Of a stretch of DNA of 64,000 nt, positions 50,701-59,999 are shown one piece after another. Position numbers and translations under genes: made by a program. Each line of letters opens with the position of its first letter. Positions within the stretch are counted from its first letter, which is position 1. The stretch comes from Cryobacterium cryoconiti (GTDB lineage: Bacteria; Actinomycetota; Actinomycetes; Actinomycetales; Microbacteriaceae), in contig NZ_SOHA01000042.1 of the NCBI RefSeq assembly GCF_004403065.1, positions 1 through 64,000 of the forward strand, in the 5' to 3' direction. The notes beneath the pieces are model-generated. The model was given only the letters and a program-made list of their open reading frames with translations, made no database searches and was not told the origin of the DNA.

Positions 50701-51668
50701 TCATCACGCTTACCCCGAATCCGAGCCTGGATCGCACCATCGAGCTCCGCGCCCCTCTGGCCCGCGGCGAGGTGCAGCGAGCCGGCTCCTCCCACGAAGA
50801 GCCGGGCGGCAAAGGCGTGAACATCGTGCGCGCCCTCGTCGCGTCGGATGTGCCGAGCCTCGCCATCCTCCCCGGTGACGGTCTGGACCCGGTGCTGGTC
50901 GCCCTCCGCGCCGCGGGGGTTCCCCACCTCGGAATGGCCATCGGCGCCACGATCCGCAGCAACATCGCGCTGACCGAGAACGACGGCACCACGACCAAGG
51001 TCAACGTGCCCGGCCCCGTGCTGAGCGCCGCCCAGCAGAGCGAACTCATCGAACTCGTCCTGCACAAGGCCGAGGGTGCCGACTGGCTCGTTCTGGCCGG
51101 ATCGCTGCCGCCGGGCGTGCCCGTGGACTTCTACGCCGCGATCACCCGCGAGCTGCGCAGCCGGTTCGGCGCGCACGCCCCGAAAGTCGCGGTCGACTCA
51201 TCCGGAGCCCCCCTCGCCGCCGCCGTCACGGCCGGGCCCGATCTGATCAAGCCCAATGCGGAGGAGCTGGCCGAACTCACGGGTCTGCCTGACCCGGACA
51301 GCCTCGAGGGTGACCCCGTGCTGGTGGCCCGCGCCGCCCAGCGACTCGTCGCCACCGGCGTCGGAGCCGTCCTGGCCACCCTCGGCTCCAAGGGCGCCGT
51401 GCTGGTGACGAAAGACGGCGCCTGGCTCGCCCAGACCCCACCCATGGTCGCTGTCAGCACCGTCGGCGCCGGCGATTCGGCCCTCGCCGGTTTCCTGCTC
51501 AGCACGATCGCCGGCGACACCGCCCCCGAATCTCTTCGCCAGGCTGCAGCCCACGGGGCCGCAGCCGCCTCCCTGCCCGGATCGACTGTTCCGGCACTGC
51601 ACCAAACCAGACCGGGTGACGTCACCCTGACGTTGCTCAACACCCATCCAAAGGAGGATGTCCAGTGA
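50697..51668 (+). CDS. fruK: 1-phosphofructokinase
   Basis: 323 residues of the PfkB family, from a GTG overlapping the fruR stop. Motifs: TLTPNPSLDRTIEL, GGKGVNIVRALVAS, and the C-terminal STVGAGDSALAGFLLS with the catalytic Asp. It phosphorylates fructose 1-phosphate, the product of the PTS transporter, to fructose 1,6-bisphosphate. Its end overlaps the EII gene by 4 bp, with AAGGAGG just upstream of that start, so all three genes are coupled. Confidence 0.95.
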   Translation: MIITLTPNPSLDRTIELRAPLARGEVQRAGSSHEEPGGKGVNIVRALVASDVPSLAILPGDGLDPVLVALRAAGVPHLGMAIGATIRSNIALTENDGTTTKVNVPGPVLSAAQQSELIELVLHKAEGADWLVLAGSLPPGVPVDFYAAITRELRSRFGAHAPKVAVDSSGAPLAAAVTAGPDLIKPNAEELAELTGLPDPDSLEGDPVLVARAAQRLVATGVGAVLATLGSKGAVLVTKDGAWLAQTPPMVAVSTVGAGDSALAGFLLSTIAGDTAPESLRQAAAHGAAAASLPGSTVPALHQTRPGDVTLTLLNTHPKEDVQ

Positions 51669-53674
51669 GTGCACTGATCACCCCGGAGCTTGTTGCTCTG
51701 GATAAGAACCTTGGAGCCGCACCTTCGAGCGTAATCCGGCATCTTGCCGAGCTCGTCGTCGGAGCCGGCCGCGCCACCGAGATCGAGAGCCTCTACGCAG
51801 ACGCCCTGGCCCGCGAAGCGAAGACGGCCACCGGCATCCCCGGCGGCCTGGCCATCCCGCATTGCCGCTCGGCGGCCGTTAAGGAGCCGACGCTGGCGTT
51901 GGCCCGCCTGACGTCCCCGGTCGACTTCGGCGCCGCCGACGGTCCCGCGGACCTCGTCTTCCTGATCGCCGCTCCCGAGGGCGCGGACCAGGAACACCTT
52001 AAAATCCTGGCCAAGCTGGCCCGCTCGCTGATGAAGGCCCCCTTCACCGCCGCTCTGCGCGCCGCCAAGACCCAGGCGGAGATCGTCGAACTGGTCACCA
52101 GCGTCGTCGCACCGACCCCCGTTGCCGCCGGAGGTGCCGCCCACGCCAACGTCGGCAGCACGCCCGGCGGGGCATCCGCCGACGTGAAGCGCATCGTGGC
52201 CGTCACCGCGTGCCCGACCGGGATCGCCCACACCTACATGGCGGCCGAGTCCCTCGTCGCCGCGGCCAAGGCTGCCGGCGTCGACCTCCAGGTTGAGACC
52301 CAGGGTTCCGCCGGACTCACGATGCTCGACCCGGCTGTCATCGCCGCAGCCGACGCCGTCATCTTCGCCGTCGACGTCGACGTTCGCGGTCGTGAGCGTT
52401 TTGCCGGCAAGCCGGTCATCCAGGTGCCCGTCAAGCGCGGCATCGACGAGCCGGCCAAGCTCATCAAGGATGCGCTGGCCGCGGCCGAGAACCCCAACGC
52501 CCGCCGCGTCGGCGGCACCGTCAGTGCGGCCGAGGCCGCGGAGACCAGCGAGCACTTCGGCCAGAAGGTCAAGCGCGCCCTGCTCACCGGTGTCAGCTAC
52601 ATGATCCCGTTCGTCGCCGGTGGAGGTCTGCTGATCGCCCTCGGATTCCTCCTCGGAGGCTACGAGATCACCGAGGTCGCCGACACGGTCACCCTGCAGA
52701 ACAGCCTGTTCAACCTGCCGGAAGGGGGCATGCTCACCTACCTGGGAGCCGTCTTCTTCAAGATCGGCGCCCTGTCGATGGGCTTCCTGGTCCCGGCACT
52801 GGCCGGGTACATCGCCTACGCGATCGCCGACCGCCCCGGAATCGCCCCCGGTTTCGTCGCCGGTGCCGTCGCCGGGTTCATGGGTGCCGGCTTCCTCGGC
52901 GGCATCGCCGGTGGTCTGCTGGCCGGTCTCGCGGCCGCCAGCTTCGCGAAGCTCGACGTTCCTCGTTGGCTCCGCAGCCTGATGCCCGTCGTCATCATCC
53001 CGCTGGTCGCGTCGATCGTCGCCTCGGGCCTGATGTTCCTGGTTCTCGGTGGCCCGATCGCGCTGCTGACCACCGCCCTGAACGAGTGGCTGTCCGGCAT
53101 GACCGGCGCCTCCGCCATCCTGCTGGGCCTGATCCTGGGCCTCATGATGGGCTTCGACCTCGGCGGTCCGGTCAACAAGGTTGCCTACGCCTTCGCTGTC
53201 GCCGGTCTCGGCACGGCAACCGTCGCCAACCAGGCGCCGTGGGAGATCATGGCCGCGGTCATGGCTGCCGGCATGGTTCCGCCGCTCGCCATGGCTCTGG
53301 CCACGGTGCTCGACCGCCGCCTGTTCTCCGTAGCGGAGCGCGAAAACGGCAAGGCCGCCTGGCTGCTGGGTGCGTCGTTCATCTCCGAAGGCGCCATCCC
53401 GTTCGCTGCCGCAGACGTGTTCCGCGTGATCCCGGCCTCCATGGTCGGCGCCGGAGTGACGGGTGCTCTCTCGATGGCCTGGGGTGTCACCTCCAAGGCC
53501 CCGCACGGCGGGATGTTCGTCTTCTTCGCCATCGACAGTTTCGCTCTCTTCGCCCTGGCGATCGCGATCGGTACCGTCATCGCGGCACTCCTGGTGATCG
53601 TTCTGAAGCGTTACGCTCGAAAGACACCGTTGGTCATCGCGAACGCAGCAGCGCCCGCCCTGGTCAACGCTTAA
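51665..53674 (+). CDS. fruA: PTS fructose transporter EIIABC
   Basis: 669 residues. EIIA with phospho-His66 (GLAIPHCRS), then EIIB with phospho-Cys183 (VTACPTGIAHTYMA), then an EIIC membrane part of about eight to ten helices (GVSYMIPFVAGGGLLIALGF, and GFDLGGPVNKVAY). A, B and C are all in one chain, as in other actinobacterial fructose transporters. It imports fructose as fructose 1-phosphate, with phosphate from HPr. GTG start with AAGGAGG 7 bp upstream. A long hairpin follows the stop. Confidence 0.96.
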   Translation: MSALITPELVALDKNLGAAPSSVIRHLAELVVGAGRATEIESLYADALAREAKTATGIPGGLAIPHCRSAAVKEPTLALARLTSPVDFGAADGPADLVFLIAAPEGADQEHLKILAKLARSLMKAPFTAALRAAKTQAEIVELVTSVVAPTPVAAGGAAHANVGSTPGGASADVKRIVAVTACPTGIAHTYMAAESLVAAAKAAGVDLQVETQGSAGLTMLDPAVIAAADAVIFAVDVDVRGRERFAGKPVIQVPVKRGIDEPAKLIKDALAAAENPNARRVGGTVSAAEAAETSEHFGQKVKRALLTGVSYMIPFVAGGGLLIALGFLLGGYEITEVADTVTLQNSLFNLPEGGMLTYLGAVFFKIGALSMGFLVPALAGYIAYAIADRPGIAPGFVAGAVAGFMGAGFLGGIAGGLLAGLAAASFAKLDVPRWLRSLMPVVIIPLVASIVASGLMFLVLGGPIALLTTALNEWLSGMTGASAILLGLILGLMMGFDLGGPVNKVAYAFAVAGLGTATVANQAPWEIMAAVMAAGMVPPLAMALATVLDRRLFSVAERENGKAAWLLGASFISEGAIPFAAADVFRVIPASMVGAGVTGALSMAWGVTSKAPHGGMFVFFAIDSFALFALAIAIGTVIAALLVIVLKRYARKTPLVIANAAAPALVNA

Positions 53675-53679
53675 CAGCA

Positions 53680-53714
53680 CGTCGGCCGCCCCGAGCAATT
53701 CGGGGCGGCCGACG
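53680..53714. terminator. Perfect 14-bp hairpin after the fruA gene
   Basis: CGTCGGCCGCCCCG and its complement CGGGGCGGCCGACG are separated by AGCAATT. Very stable but with no T-tract. It separates the fruRKA unit from ptsI and could reduce read-through. Confidence 0.75.
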
Positions 53715-53727
53715 CGTAGCATCAATA

Positions 53728-53747
53728 GCGCAGTATTTTTGCTGCGC
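53728..53747. promoter_or_regulatory. Inverted repeat upstream of ptsI
   Basis: GCGCAG-TATTTTTG-CTGCGC lies 19 bp before the ptsI GTG. The A/T-rich loop contains TATTTT. It may be an operator or part of a separate promoter of ptsI. Confidence 0.45.
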
Positions 53748-53765
53748 AAGAATAGAGGTTGTCCC

Positions 53766-55451
53766 GTGCAGAATTTCACTGGTGTAGGCGTAAGCCCCGG
53801 CCGGATCATCGGATCCGTTCGCCAGATGCCCAAACCGATCAGCGAACCTCCGGCAGGTGAACGCCTGGAAGCGGCGACAACGCCCGAAGTGGCGACCGTC
53901 GAGCTACGAGCGGCCGCCAAGGTCGTTCAGGCGGAGCTCCAACGCCGCGCCGAGGAAGCCACCGGTGCCAGCAAGTCGGTTCTCGAGGCCACCGCGCTGA
54001 TGGCCACCGACCCGATGCTGATAAAAGCTGCAGTGAAATTAATCGCCACCGGAACGTCGGCCGAACGCGCAATTTGGGAGTCCGGCGCATCCGTCGCCGA
54101 GATGCTGCACAACCTCGGCGGTTACATGGCCGAACGGGCCACGGATGTCCTCGATGTACGGGCCCGGATCGTCGCCGAGCTGCGCGGCGTCACCGCCCCC
54201 GGCATCCCGCAGTCCGATGTGCCCTTCGTGCTCGTCGCCGAAGATCTCGCCCCGGCGGACACCGCCACCCTCGACCCGAACAAGGTCCTCGCCCTGGTCA
54301 CCAGCGGCGGCGGACCGCAGTCGCACACCGCGATCATCGCGCGCGCCCTCGGCCTGCCGGCCGTCGTCGCCGCGGCCGGCGTGGAAGCCCTCACCGACGG
54401 CACCGAGGTCTACGTGGACGGCGCCGCGGGCACCCTCCTGGTCGGCCCGGGCGACGAACAGCGCACCGCGGTCACGGCATGGGAGCATGTCGCCGCCAGC
54501 CTGTCCGTGTTCGACGGCACCGGCAGCACCGCCGACGGCCACCTCGTTCCCCTGCTGGCCAACGTGGGCGGGGCCGCTGACGCGGTCAAGGCCGCCGCCG
54601 CCGGCGCCGAGGGCGTGGGGCTGCTCCGCACCGAGTTCTGCTTCCTCGAGCGCGACACCGAACCCACCATCGACGAACAGGTCGTCGCCTACAAGGGCGT
54701 TTTCGACGCGTTCCCCGGCAAGAAGGTCGTTGTGCGCACGCTCGACGCCGGCGCCGACAAGCCCCTCCCGTTCCTCACCGACAGCACCGAGCCCAACCCG
54801 TCGCTCGGCGTGCGCGGCTATCGCACCGACCTGACCAGCCCCGGCGTGCTCAAGCGCCAGCTCACTGCCATCGCCACCGCAGCGCAGGCGTCCTCCGCCG
54901 TGGTCTGGGTGATGGCGCCGATGATCGCCACGGTCGACGAGGCTGCCGATTTCGCCGCCATGTGCCGCGTCGCCGGCCTGAAGACCCCCGGCGTCATGGT
55001 CGAGGTTCCCTCCGCAGCGCTCCGCTCCGCGAGCATCCTGACCGAGGCGGAATTCGTCAGCCTCGGCACGAACGACCTCACCCAGTACACGATGGCCGCC
55101 GACCGGCAGCTGGGCACGCTCGCCGCGCTGAACTCGCCGTGGCAGCCTGCCGTGCTGCAACTGATCCAGCTCACCGTGGCCGGATCGATCGCTGAGGGCA
55201 ACAACAAGCCCGTCGGCGTCTGCGGAGAAGCCGCCGCCGACCCCGTTCTCGCGGTCGTGCTCGTCGGACTGGGCGTCAACACCCTGTCCATGACGAGCCG
55301 GTCGATGTCCGCTGTGGGTGCCGTGCTGAAGTCCGTCACGCTCGAACAGGCGCAGAAACTCGCCCACCTCGCGGTTTCGGCCCGGAATTCGGACGAGGCG
55401 CGTACCAAGGTGCGCGCAGAATTGCCCATACTTGAAGAGTTGGGTCTCTAG
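53766..55451 (+). CDS. ptsI: PTS enzyme I (PEP-protein phosphotransferase)
   Basis: 561 residues from the GTG (VQNFTGVGVSPG) with AGAGG upstream. The active-site His187 is in TSGGGPQSHTAIIAR. The PEP-binding domain is intact (GLLRTEFCFLERD, RTLDAGADKPLPFL, VEVPSAALRS, SLGTNDLTQYTMAADR, VCGEAAADP). It autophosphorylates with PEP and passes phosphate to HPr. It sits between the EII and HPr genes, so the general and sugar-specific PTS proteins are encoded together. Confidence 0.97.
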   Translation: MQNFTGVGVSPGRIIGSVRQMPKPISEPPAGERLEAATTPEVATVELRAAAKVVQAELQRRAEEATGASKSVLEATALMATDPMLIKAAVKLIATGTSAERAIWESGASVAEMLHNLGGYMAERATDVLDVRARIVAELRGVTAPGIPQSDVPFVLVAEDLAPADTATLDPNKVLALVTSGGGPQSHTAIIARALGLPAVVAAAGVEALTDGTEVYVDGAAGTLLVGPGDEQRTAVTAWEHVAASLSVFDGTGSTADGHLVPLLANVGGAADAVKAAAAGAEGVGLLRTEFCFLERDTEPTIDEQVVAYKGVFDAFPGKKVVVRTLDAGADKPLPFLTDSTEPNPSLGVRGYRTDLTSPGVLKRQLTAIATAAQASSAVVWVMAPMIATVDEAADFAAMCRVAGLKTPGVMVEVPSAALRSASILTEAEFVSLGTNDLTQYTMAADRQLGTLAALNSPWQPAVLQLIQLTVAGSIAEGNNKPVGVCGEAAADPVLAVVLVGLGVNTLSMTSRSMSAVGAVLKSVTLEQAQKLAHLAVSARNSDEARTKVRAELPILEELGL

Positions 55452-55483
55452 CCGCTTCGGACACCCGTCGCATCGCACCATCA

Positions 55484-55506
55484 CCGGCGAGCCACCCCTT
55501 CGCCGG
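55484..55506. promoter_or_regulatory. Hairpin between ptsI and ptsH
   Basis: CCGGCGA and TCGCCGG form a 7-bp stem with a 9-base loop, ending 9 bp before the strong AGGAGGAA Shine-Dalgarno of ptsH. It could tune the ratio of EI to HPr by protecting or attenuating the transcript. Confidence 0.4.
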
Positions 55507-55525
55507 GCACCAATTAGGAGGAACC

Positions 55526-55804
55526 ATGTCCGAACGTAAAGCAACCATCGCGAGTCGCGTCGGCCTGCACGCACGCCCCGCCTCGATCTTCGCGGCGGCC
55601 GTCGGCGAACTGACCATCGAGGTCACCATCGCCCTCGAGACCGACCCGGCCGAAGACGCGATGGATGCCTCGAGCATCCTGTCGCTGATGAGCCTGGGTG
55701 CGTCCAACGGCGACGTCGTCGTTCTGCGCGCCGAAGGCGACGGAGCGGATGCCGCACTCGAGTCCCTCGTCAAGCTCCTCGAAACGGACCTCGACGCCGA
55801 GTAA
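55526..55804 (+). CDS. ptsH: HPr phosphocarrier protein
   Basis: 92 residues. His15 in GLHARPAS is the phosphorylated residue. The regulatory region reads DASSILSLMSLGASNGD, with Ser50 in the place of the Ser46 that low-GC Gram-positives phosphorylate; no HPr kinase is seen here. AGGAGGAA lies just before the ATG. Last gene of the fructose/PTS locus, followed by a good terminator. Confidence 0.97.
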   Translation: MSERKATIASRVGLHARPASIFAAAVGELTIEVTIALETDPAEDAMDASSILSLMSLGASNGDVVVLRAEGDGADAALESLVKLLETDLDAE

Positions 55805-55815
55805 CACGAATTCAG

Positions 55816-55862
55816 AAGGCACCCTCGTTCCGCGCCGTAACGGCGGAGCGAGGGTGCCTTTT
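55816..55862. terminator. Rho-independent-type terminator after ptsH
   Basis: AAGGCACCCTCG and CGAGGGTGCCTT form a 12-bp stem enclosing a smaller GCCGT/ACGGC hairpin, followed by TTTTC on the plus strand. AAAA precedes it on the other side, so it can also stop the converging helicase transcript. Confidence 0.85.
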
Positions 55863-55869
55863 CGGTGGG

Positions 55870-58800
55870 TCAGGCAGGTGCCGGCGTGACCAGGGTGATG
55901 AACGCGCTCAGCTGGGCGAGCGCCGCCACACTGGTCGGCAGAGTCTCGGTCAGCGCGGGCGAGTAGACAAGCCAGGCCGCCCACTGCGCCCGGGAGACGG
56001 CCACGTTAAGCCGGTTGGCCAGCAGCAGGAACTCCAGGCCTCGCGGCACCTCCTGCGCCGACGACGCGGCCAGCGAGACGATCGCCACGGCCGCCTCCTT
56101 ACCCTGGAACTTGTCGACCGTACCGACGGGCACCTCGCCGAGCCCGGCCTGACCCAGGCGCGTGCGGAGCAGCTCGACCTGCGCGTTGTAGGGGGCGACG
56201 ACGATCACGTCCCCCTGGCCCAACGGTCGGGTGCGGCCTCCGGAGGTGAACGGGCGGCCGAGCAGGCCGCTCACCAGCGAGACCACGGCCTCGGCCTCCT
56301 CGACCGACGACGTGGAATTCAGCGAGTGCGGCACGGGTATCGGGTGCAGACCCGGCTCGACTCCGTCGAGGAATCGGTCCGAGGGGTGAGAGAGCAGCCG
56401 GCCCTCGTAGGACAGCGCCGACACGGGCGCGCACACGCTCGGATGCATGCGCCAGCTGGTCTTCAGGAAATAGCCGAACTCCGGCGGGAGCACCTGGTGT
56501 CCGTCGCTGAGCCAGCCGAGCGCTGAGCCGTCGACGGGTTCGGGATGCGTGCCCTGGCTGACCTGGGGCAACTGCTGAGGGTCGCCCAGGAGCAGCAGCC
56601 GCTCTGCCGCCACGGCGGCGGCGATGGTGCTGGCCAGCGAGAACTGCCCGGCCTCGTCGACCACGAGCAGGTCGAGGGATCCGCGCGGCACCCGGTCGGC
56701 GTTGCTGAAGTCCCAGGCTGTGCCGCCGAGCACCCAGCCGCCGGACTGGCCCGTGAACCGGCCGAACGTCTTGGAATCCAGTGGGGTCCACGGCACGGGC
56801 TTCTTCTCCTCGCCGTTCTTCGGCTTCTTGCCGACCTGACCGGGCTCCAGCCCGGCATCGACCCCCGCGGCAAGCACCGCCCGGAGCATGTTCTCGACCG
56901 CGGCATGCGACTGGGCGACGACCCCGATGCGCCAGCCGTGCCGAACCACGAGGTCGACGATCACCCGCGACCCCACGAAGGTCTTGCCGGTTCCCGGAGG
57001 ACCCTGCACGGCCAGGTAGGACCGGTCGAGTGCGAGCAGGGAGTCGCGGATGGCTGTTCGCACGTCGCCGCCGTCTTCTCCCCCGCCCTCACGGAGGCCG
57101 GGCTGGGCCAGACCGACCCCACCGTGCAGACGGGGCGGTGTGCGGCGCAACAGGTCGAAGGCGGCATCCGGCAACGGATCCGGCCAGGCGTCCAGCACGG
57201 CGCGTCCCCACTCCGAGATGGCGGTGACCTGGCTGCCGGCCGGCGGCGGGGTGCCCGGCGTCAGGGCGATCGGAAGCTGCCGGTGTGCGGGCGCGTCGCG
57301 CTCGAGCACCTCCTCGACCAGGAACACGGACTCGTCGATCACGTCGACCACGGTCGCCTTGTTGTGCGCGGTGCGGGCGCCGGGGGCGTCGCTGCGCCGG
57401 ATCGGCGGATACGGCGGGTCGTAGAGGAGGAAGGGTTGCTGCCCGACCTTGATCGAGCTGCCCGGCGCGAGCGCCCCTGTCAGTCGCAGCACCCGGCGGT
57501 CGAGGGCCTGGCGGCCTTCCCGGTGCCAGCCCAGGTGCACCGTGGCCGACTCGACGACGAGCACATCCCTGGTGTCGGCCCAGTCGTCCACGGGCGCGCT
57601 GAGGCGGCTGTAGTGGTCCCACCAGAAGGACTTCTGCTCCCGCCGGTGGTAGTCGATCGCCGCGGAGGCGAGAGCGAGGGCGGTCTGGTCGGCCGTGCGG
57701 TCGGCCGGCGGCACCTCGGCCAGGAGAGCGGAGAGTTCGAGGTAGACCGGATCGGGCTCCCGCACCGGCAGGGTCAGGGCCGCCAGGATCGCCGCCGGCT
57801 CCGCGGCGTCGCCCGTCTGCTCGGCCGCTCGCGCCAGCAGCCAGTCGCGAAGCCGCAGGGTGGAGCGGCAGTCGTACGCGTTGTAGCGGGCGATGTCATG
57901 CAGGATCTGCCGGGCGGCATCCGTCTGCCCCGCGGCCAGCAGGCTGCGCGAGCGCACGTATTCGGTGATCGAGTCGGCGGCGTTGGCCACGCCCTCCCGC
58001 TCCTCGGCGCCCATGTAGAGCGGCTCGAGCTTCTTGAGCGAGTAGCTGCGACTGCCGATGCGCAGCCCCTGACGCACGATCGGGTAGAGGTCCACCAGCA
58101 CGTTCGCACGCAACAGGTCGTCGACCGCGTCCTCGCCGACGCCGTGGCGGGCGGCGAGGGAGAGCAGGTGGGTGCGTTCGTAGGGGGCGTAGTGGTAGAT
58201 GTGCAGGCCCGGATGCCGCGAGCGGCGTTCCCGCACGTACTCCAGGAAGTCGATGAGCGCCTGGCGCTCCTCGGCGTGGTCGTGCGCCCAGAAGGTGCGG
58301 AACGTGTCGTCGGGCTCGACCAGCCCGAACAGGTAGTCGAGTCCCCAGTCGACGGTGCCGGAGCCGGTGCCGGAGCCGGAGCCGGAAGAACCCTCGTCGC
58401 CGCCCTGCTGATAGAGCGGGTCACCCTCGAAGTCGAAGAACACGTCGCCCGCGTCGGGGGCAGGCAGCGCCGCGAGGGCGGCCGGGTTGATGATCTCCCA
58501 GTTGAGCGGGCGGCCGCGACGCGGCGGCTCGATCTGCAACCGGGCCTGACCCTGCAGGGTGGCCAGGGTGGCGTCGGACAGGCCGGGGACCGGCAGGGTG
58601 CGGGTGGCGAGCTGCTCGATGGACTCCACGCCGGCCGTGCGCAGCCGGGCCCGCTGACCGAGCCTCAGGTTCGCGACCAGGAGCACGTCGCGGTGCAGGC
58701 GCACCTGCTCCTCGCAGACGTCGCAGCGGCCGCAGGCCGTGTAGCGCGGGTCGCCCCACGGGGTGGCCCGGGTATCGGCGAGACGCTCGTCGACCAGCCG

Positions 58801-59421
58801 TTCGAGGCGGGCCCGCCGCGTGCGGTAGACCGGCAGGATGTCCTGCACCCGGTGCGAGCTCGTGCGACCGTCGCCGAGCAGCAGGTGCACGTTCTCCCCC
58901 GTCGCCACGCCCATCCGTTCGAGTTGGTCGCTGTAGGCGGCCAGTTGCAGCAGCGCCGTGATCTTCGCCGAGCGCGCCAGCTTCGTGTCATAGACCTCGT
59001 ACACGGGCGCGTCGCCGGCGGCGTGCGCTCTGCCGACAGGTTCTGAACGGATGATGAAGTCGGCATAGCCGAGGAAACGCCCGTCGAAGAACGCAGCCTG
59101 GAACACCACCTCGGCGCCGTCGCGCAGGGCAGCCTCGGTGCGGACGGCGGCACCGGTGGTCGAACCACTGATGATGTCGGCGAGGTCGCCGCGGTCGATC
59201 TCCACGACGCTCCGGGTGGCGCGCAGCCGGTGCAGCATGCGCAGCTCGTGGGCGTCACCCAGCTCGGCGGTGCGCACGAGCATGGCGTCTTCCGTTCCGG
59301 GGACGGCGTCGATGCGCCCCAGCTTCGCGTCGAGCCGCCGCAGCAGGGCCCATTCGCAGGCCGCCGCGGCGCTGAGATCGCTCGCGGAATAAACGACGGT
59401 GGCAGGGCCGGACAGGAACAC
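55870..59421 (-). CDS. TM0106-family RecB-like nuclease fused to SF1 helicase
   Basis: 1183 residues from a GTG with GAAGGAGA upstream. The N-terminal 560 residues are a RecB-type nuclease of the TM0106 family, with a cysteine group (CGRCDVCEEQ) and RNase-H-like segment DVFFDFEGDPL. The C-terminal 400 are a Dna2/UPF1-like SF1 helicase: VQGPPGTGKTFVGS, LLVVDEAGQFSLAS, LGDPQQLPQVSQG, VGTVDKFQGKEAAVAIVSLA and NRLNVAVSRA. It has a short Ser/Gly repeat coded by a GCCGGA run (near 58370). It likely processes DNA ends or RNA:DNA structures. The gene is monocistronic. Confidence 0.92.
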   Translation of the reverse strand: MFLSGPATVVYSASDLSAAAACEWALLRRLDAKLGRIDAVPGTEDAMLVRTAELGDAHELRMLHRLRATRSVVEIDRGDLADIISGSTTGAAVRTEAALRDGAEVVFQAAFFDGRFLGYADFIIRSEPVGRAHAAGDAPVYEVYDTKLARSAKITALLQLAAYSDQLERMGVATGENVHLLLGDGRTSSHRVQDILPVYRTRRARLERLVDERLADTRATPWGDPRYTACGRCDVCEEQVRLHRDVLLVANLRLGQRARLRTAGVESIEQLATRTLPVPGLSDATLATLQGQARLQIEPPRRGRPLNWEIINPAALAALPAPDAGDVFFDFEGDPLYQQGGDEGSSGSGSGTGSGTVDWGLDYLFGLVEPDDTFRTFWAHDHAEERQALIDFLEYVRERRSRHPGLHIYHYAPYERTHLLSLAARHGVGEDAVDDLLRANVLVDLYPIVRQGLRIGSRSYSLKKLEPLYMGAEEREGVANAADSITEYVRSRSLLAAGQTDAARQILHDIARYNAYDCRSTLRLRDWLLARAAEQTGDAAEPAAILAALTLPVREPDPVYLELSALLAEVPPADRTADQTALALASAAIDYHRREQKSFWWDHYSRLSAPVDDWADTRDVLVVESATVHLGWHREGRQALDRRVLRLTGALAPGSSIKVGQQPFLLYDPPYPPIRRSDAPGARTAHNKATVVDVIDESVFLVEEVLERDAPAHRQLPIALTPGTPPPAGSQVTAISEWGRAVLDAWPDPLPDAAFDLLRRTPPRLHGGVGLAQPGLREGGGEDGGDVRTAIRDSLLALDRSYLAVQGPPGTGKTFVGSRVIVDLVVRHGWRIGVVAQSHAAVENMLRAVLAAGVDAGLEPGQVGKKPKNGEEKKPVPWTPLDSKTFGRFTGQSGGWVLGGTAWDFSNADRVPRGSLDLLVVDEAGQFSLASTIAAAVAAERLLLLGDPQQLPQVSQGTHPEPVDGSALGWLSDGHQVLPPEFGYFLKTSWRMHPSVCAPVSALSYEGRLLSHPSDRFLDGVEPGLHPIPVPHSLNSTSSVEEAEAVVSLVSGLLGRPFTSGGRTRPLGQGDVIVVAPYNAQVELLRTRLGQAGLGEVPVGTVDKFQGKEAAVAIVSLAASSAQEVPRGLEFLLLANRLNVAVSRAQWAAWLVYSPALTETLPTSVAALAQLSAFITLVTPAPA

Positions 59422-59733
59422 GCGGATCTCCTTCGTGCGGGGCGCAGCCGGCTCCGGAAGCGCCGATCACGGGTATTTCGAGGCTAGTCGAGACCACTGA
59501 CACGAGCCGGGGCCGCACCGGTTTCGGCCCGGCCCGAAACCGGTCCGGAACCGGTGCATCCGGGCTCTTCCCCCGACTGCCGCGCTCAACTAGGGTTGGC
59601 TCACACGCGGCTGCCGAGGCTCCTGACGGTTGCCCGCGCGGCGGTTCACTGTTGATCCGATTCTGGCCGTATGTGGCCCGATGTGTGACGACCGAGTGCC
59701 GATTCCCTGCAACCAAGCGAGAAGGAACACACC
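59422..59733. other. 312-bp intergenic region with no gene
   Basis: Between the divergent helicase and the small protein. It contains a perfect 10-bp inverted repeat (59517-59544) and a related ACCGG-rich dyad. No convincing promoter pair was recognised, and no ORF in it has coding character. Confidence 0.6.
59517..59544. repeat. Inverted repeat in the helicase upstream region
   Basis: ACCGGTTTCG and CGAAACCGGT, loop GCCCGGCC. A further ACCGGT follows at 59550. It could be an operator or a folded leader element. Confidence 0.5.
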
Positions 59734-59997
59734 GTGACTGACAGCCAAAACACCGCACCCGCTTCCAACGCCTCCGGCCCCGACGCCCACAACATCAAGG
59801 ACTGGACCGACCTCGGCAAGGAGATGTGGTCCTACCTGACCGGCAAGAGCGCCGTCATCAACTACAGCTTCATCGATATGACCGTGGAGGTGCCGCGTGA
59901 CATCGGGCCGGACGCACCGCGGGCCACCTGGAAGCTGAACGGCACCCTGCGGGTCACCACGAGCGAGGGTTCCGGCACCGAACCGCTCACCAAGTAG
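59734..59997 (+). CDS. Small protein paired with FHA protein, unknown
   Basis: 87 residues from a GTG with GAAGGAA 8 bp upstream. Sequence MTDSQNTAPASNASGPDAHN, then IKDWTDLGKEMWSYLTGKSA and a beta-rich end (DMTVEVPRDI). No membrane segment is present and no family is recognised. It ends 2 bp before the FHA gene, so the two are translationally coupled and probably form a complex. Its first 20 residues are disordered. Confidence 0.8.
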   Translation: MTDSQNTAPASNASGPDAHNIKDWTDLGKEMWSYLTGKSAVINYSFIDMTVEVPRDIGPDAPRATWKLNGTLRVTTSEGSGTEPLTK

Positions 59998-59999
59998 CC

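Noticed and set aside
51131-53920. 929-codon minus-strand frame opposite fruK-fruA
   Set aside because: Antisense to two unmistakable PTS genes; composition is low-complexity Gly/Asp/Arg.
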